Assembly (NCBI GenBank): GCA_955652715.1
Contig: CATPBS010000076.1
Span: forward strand, 1 to 8,940
Length of the DNA stretch: 8,940 nucleotides
Reading direction: 5' to 3'
Origin: an uncultured Candidatus Udaeobacter sp.
Lineage (GTDB): Bacteria; Verrucomicrobiota; Verrucomicrobiia; Chthoniobacterales; UBA10450
The notes under the pieces are model-generated. The model searched no databases and was not told where the DNA came from. It saw only the letters and a program-made list of their open reading frames with translations. This document shows, piece by piece, positions 6,697 to 8,940 of the stretch. How positions within the stretch are numbered: position 1 is the first letter of the stretch; the number at the start of each line of letters is the position of its first letter. The position numbers and the translations under genes were made by a program.

Positions 6697-6721
6697 CTGT
6701 AGAGGCAGCCGTATCGGCTGC
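6697..6721. repeat. Half-copy of the intergenic hairpin repeat between htrA and purD
   Basis: CTGTAGAGGC (6697-6706) leads into a perfect 7-bp hairpin GCAGCCG-TAT-CGGCTGC (6705-6721). The lead CTGTAG-N-GGC and the TAT loop match the left half of the repeat at 2509, with a different stem. The octamer AGCATTCG occurs on both sides (6681-6688 and 6724-6731). In the transcript the hairpin lies 23 nt before purD and could attenuate or stabilise RNA. Confidence 0.5.
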
Positions 6722-6768
6722 AAAGCATTCGAAATTGCAGGCGAGGTCTGCCAGTGCAAATCGGCGCG

Positions 6769-7809
6769 TTATTGGCGGGATTCAGCAGGCAGGATCGGCA
6801 ACTCCAGTTTCTCCGTGTGCCGAACGACCGTGAGCGTGGCGTTAACGCCAATTTGTTCGCCGACCAGAACCTTATGCAGATCGTGCACGCTCGCGATGGG
6901 CTGACCATTGAACGCGACAATCAGATCGCCCTCGCGCAGCGCTGCGCTTTCGGCGGGACTGTTCTTCTCGATTGAAACAACAAGAACAGCCGTTCCAACA
7001 TGCAAGCCATAAAATCGCACGATCCGCCGGTGAATCGGCACGTTCTGCCCGGCTACACCGATATAACTGCGCCGGATCTTTCCTTCTTTAATCAGCCATC
7101 CGGCCACAAATTTGGCCGTGTTGCTGGCGATGGCGAAGCAGATGCCCTGCGCAGGTCGGATCATCGCTGTGTTTACACCGACCACTTCACCGGCTGAATT
7201 GACCAATGGGCCGCCGGAGTTGCCCGGATTCAGAGCGGCATCGGTTTGAATAATGTTGTCGATCAAGCGGCCCGACTGCGCATACATCGAGCGGCCAAGC
7301 GCGCTGATCACCCCTGCCGTCACGCTTGCTTGAAAACCGAGCGGATTTCCAATCGCGATCACCACCTGGCCAACTTGCAATTTTTCGGAATCAGCTAGAC
7401 GCACATGGGTGAGCTGTGGTGCATCGATTCGGATCACAGCTAGATCGGTGTCCGGATCATCGCCTGTCAATTGAGCCGGATATTCGCGTCCATCTGGCAG
7501 GCTTATAGTGATAGAATTCGCCGCATGAACGACGTGACTGTTGGTCAGGATGAATCCATCGGGCGTGATGATGAAACCCGAGCCGTTTCCGCTGAGTTCG
7601 TGCGTTTCGCGCCGGACATTGACGCGTTGTTTGATATCAATGTTAACAACCGCCGGGGCGACGCGTTGGACGGCACTCACCACCGTTTGCGAATACGCAT
7701 CGAGCAAGGCCGAGTCGTGTCGCGCGGTTATGGCCATTTCGGTGTCTTCGCCCGCCGGTTTTGCGCCAGCTTCGGAGTCAGTCTCGTTTAAGAGAAAATC
7801 CATCGGCAC
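6769..7809 (-). CDS. HtrA/Deg-type serine protease (S1C) with one PDZ domain and no signal peptide
   Basis: From GTG 7809 the protein has 346 residues: a chymotrypsin-like domain with His92 in LTNSHVV, Asp122 in DTDLAVI and Ser198 in ALNPGNSGGPLV, then a PDZ domain (about 247-334) with YIGVAGQNV and EGDLIVAFNGQPI. All three catalytic residues are present, so it should be an active trypsin-like protease. HtrA enzymes are normally exported for envelope quality control, but the N-terminus here (MPMDFLLNETDSEAGAKPAG) is polar and acidic with no hydrophobic segment, suggesting a cytoplasmic form. GTG 7809 is preferred because AAGGA (7821-7817) sits 7 nt before it; ATG 7842 (11 residues longer) and ATG 7803 are alternatives. 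It heads the operon with purD, the S41-like gene and rnc, and is divergent from hxlR. Confidence 0.9.
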   Translation of the reverse strand: MPMDFLLNETDSEAGAKPAGEDTEMAITARHDSALLDAYSQTVVSAVQRVAPAVVNIDIKQRVNVRRETHELSGNGSGFIITPDGFILTNSHVVHAANSITISLPDGREYPAQLTGDDPDTDLAVIRIDAPQLTHVRLADSEKLQVGQVVIAIGNPLGFQASVTAGVISALGRSMYAQSGRLIDNIIQTDAALNPGNSGGPLVNSAGEVVGVNTAMIRPAQGICFAIASNTAKFVAGWLIKEGKIRRSYIGVAGQNVPIHRRIVRFYGLHVGTAVLVVSIEKNSPAESAALREGDLIVAFNGQPIASVHDLHKVLVGEQIGVNATLTVVRHTEKLELPILPAESRQ

Positions 7810-7842
7810 AGCGTTTTCCTTTGGAAGCGATGCAAATGTCAT

Positions 7843-7959
7843 AACCTAAATTTCGGACTACCAAGCCTGCAGTCAACTACACGTGTCTCGTGGCCATACA
7901 TATCTTTTCGACTGTTACTCTCCGCTTGCACCTCAGACGGAATTGTTTTACACAACGCC
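7843..7959. promoter_or_regulatory. Divergent promoter region between the htrA operon and the HxlR regulator
   Basis: The 117 nt (150 nt if htrA starts at 7809) separate two divergent genes and must hold at least one promoter. Visible symmetry is the 8-bp palindrome ACACGTGT (7879-7886) and the short dyad TTGT-N5-ACAA (7943-7955) just before the hxlR GTG. Either could be an operator for the adjacent HxlR protein, since these regulators often act on divergent neighbours. No strong -35/-10 pair was recognised. Confidence 0.35.
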
Positions 7960-8349
7960 GTGCCAAAAGCGGCCTCTAGCCCCTCCGTTCTGGACGCGCA
8001 GTGCCCGTCCCGGCTGGTGCTCGACCGAATTGCGGATAAATGGACTGCTCTCATCATCCAGATTCTCGCGCGCGGGACGATGCGTTACGCCGCGCTCCAG
8101 CGCGAGATCGGCGGCATTTCGCAAAAAATGCTTACCCAAACTTTACGCAGTCTCGAACGCGACGGCTTGGTGCAGCGCATCGTTCATCCCGTCGTGCCGC
8201 CGAAGGTGGAATACTCTCTCACAAGATTGGGTCGGACCTTGATTGAGCCTTTGCATGCGCTTTGCCGCTGGTCAGAAAAACATCTTGCTGAACTTCAGGC
8301 GAATCGGGCGCGGGCAAAAGCTGTCGCCGCGGTCGCTGACCGCGGTTAG
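7960..8349 (+). CDS. HxlR-family winged-helix transcriptional regulator
   Basis: The 129-residue protein fits the HxlR (DUF24, MarR-like) family: Cys15-Pro before the first helix (CPSRLVLDRIADKWTALII), MRYAALQREIGGISQKMLTQ, recognition-helix region LRSLERDGLVQR, and wing PPKVEYSLTRLG, ending with LHALCRWSEKHL. Such proteins bind DNA as dimers, and members with a single N-terminal Cys (for example HypR, YodB) sense quinones, aldehydes or hypochlorite. Cys15 occupies that place, so redox sensing is plausible. It starts with GTG, without a clear Shine-Dalgarno. The last residues (AVAAVADRG) and the approach to the TAG stop are encoded by a perfect hairpin at 8327-8345. It is divergent from the protease operon, a possible target along with its own gene. 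Confidence 0.9.
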   Translation: MPKAASSPSVLDAQCPSRLVLDRIADKWTALIIQILARGTMRYAALQREIGGISQKMLTQTLRSLERDGLVQRIVHPVVPPKVEYSLTRLGRTLIEPLHALCRWSEKHLAELQANRARAKAVAAVADRG

Positions 8350-8420
8350 TTGCAATGATCAATGGTAAGGACATCGCGCCGCGATGTGTCGCCGCGGCGA
8401 CCGCAGCGCACTGCCTCTAC
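8327..8420. repeat. Cluster of four hairpins between convergent hxlR and sulfotransferase genes
   Basis: Successive perfect inverted repeats are CCGCGGTC-GCT-GACCGCGG (8327-8345, inside the hxlR end), ACATCGC-GCC-GCGATGT (8371-8387), the palindrome GTCGCCGCGGCGAC (8388-8401) and GCAG-CGCA-CTGC (8403-8414). TGTCGCCGCGG appears twice as a direct repeat (8322-8332, 8387-8397). On the minus strand the block begins GTAGAGGCAG (8420-8411), identical to 6699-6708. It probably acts as a two-way transcription end, though no U-run follows. Confidence 0.5.
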
Positions 8421-8421
8421 T

Positions 8422-8940
8422 TCACGCAATCCAATCACACCACACAAAAAGATCGAAATAGTCTGCCAACTGCCAGAAGAAACAGAATATCGAAAAACCG
8501 TATCGTGCCGGCCATTGCCTAGCTGGTCCACCCAATTCCACCGCGCAGGCTTTGAGTTCCTGTTCAAAGAACTGAGCTATACGGGAGCGCACTTTAGCAG
8601 TTAGCCGAAGTTTGTCCCTGCCGGCCCTTGCTGTTCTGATGCGCCTTCAATCGGCCGCTTGGCTTGTTCGGGTCAGCGCCGAGAAAAAGGAGAATCGAGT
8701 GTCGCAGCTCTGCGGGATTTCTCTCGAGATCATCGAAGAAGTAGGTACGAAAGCGTTCCGGACGAACATCGCGCTTCCAGCGCGCGACGATCTTACTGGG
8801 ATACGAGCGCAGGAGTACCCCCGGGGTTCAGTAGATTCCAGATCACTTCATCAACATCAGTTCCGTCAAACGGGCTGATATTCTGAAGACGCACACCCAT
8901 GGACAACTGCGACCATGCTCTCTCAACAGGATCGCGAGCC
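8422..8940 (-). pseudogene. Sulfotransferase C-terminal half, with two frameshifts (5' end outside window)
   Basis: Three consecutive minus-strand frames read as one sulfotransferase. From the right edge, RDPVERAWSQLSMGVRLQN (the 3'-phosphate-binding region of PAPS-dependent enzymes) continues to NLLNPG. Removing one base from the C5 run at 8818-8822 continues with VLLRSYPSKIVARWKRDV, FRTYFFDDLERNPAELR and FLGADPNKPSG to HQNSK. Removing one base from the C3 run at 8625-8627 then continues with AGRDKLRLTAKVRSRIAQFF, LKACAVELGGPARQ and WPARYGF, ending at TGA 8424-8422. About 22 extra residues follow the usual RYGF end. Unrepaired, the frames stop at TAA near 8799 and 8594. The enzyme would transfer sulfate from PAPS to an unknown acceptor. 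It is either a recent pseudogene or has two homopolymer errors in the sequence. Confidence 0.8.

Noticed and set aside
6675..6920. 82-codon N-terminal extension of purD
   Set aside because: It overlaps the htrA 3' end and the hairpin region, has no conserved PurD sequence, and the standard N-terminus begins exactly at ATG 6674.
8346..8567. 73-residue minus-strand open frame near the sulfotransferase end
   Set aside because: It is in a different frame from the sulfotransferase C-terminus (LKACAVELGGPARQ, WPARYGF) and runs into the repeat cluster.
8612..8878. 88-residue plus-strand open frame at the right edge
   Set aside because: The minus strand carries sulfotransferase motifs across the same bases, which a plus-strand gene would not explain.

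Overview
The window is a dense bacterial chromosomal segment of moderately high GC. It holds eight intact protein genes, one chimeric gene cut by the left edge, and one frameshifted gene cut by the right edge. The mix (RNase III, PurD, ThiD, HtrA-type protease, TauE/SafE permease, universal stress protein, HxlR regulator, sulfotransferase) and the hairpin-rich repeats between genes fit a soil Gram-negative, possibly Verrucomicrobiota/Spartobacteria. That assignment is from memory of similar proteins and repeats and is not proven here. There is no rRNA, tRNA, CRISPR array or complete insertion sequence.

Layout. (a) 1-2052, minus: a small two-helix membrane protein, a TauE/SafE permease and a universal stress protein (USP) form an operon with gaps of 3 and 2 nt. 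The USP reading frame changes identity near 347, where an unrelated C-terminal domain is joined in frame and runs off the left edge. (b) 2053-2272: divergent intergenic region with two dyads. (c) 2273-3382, plus: a single-cluster ferredoxin, a 74-bp double-hairpin repeat, then thiD, whose only possible ATG lies inside the repeat. (d) 7809 down to 3429, minus: htrA-like protease, purD, an S41-like protein lacking both catalytic residues, and rnc. PurD and the S41-like gene overlap by 4 nt. (e) 7960-8349, plus: an HxlR-type regulator divergent from htrA, whose last codons form a hairpin. (f) 8350-8421: a cluster of hairpins between convergent genes. (g) 8422-8940, minus: a sulfotransferase C-terminal half readable only by crossing two frameshifts, each an extra base in a C run.

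How genes may work together. The left operon looks like anion export or membrane stress. The central operon mixes purine synthesis, RNA processing and two envelope or quality-control proteins, a grouping probably set by shared transcription rather than one pathway. I see no complete new defence or mobile system. The most notable points are the S41 pseudoprotease, the USP chimera, and the repeat family that supplies the start codon of thiD and the stop region of hxlR.
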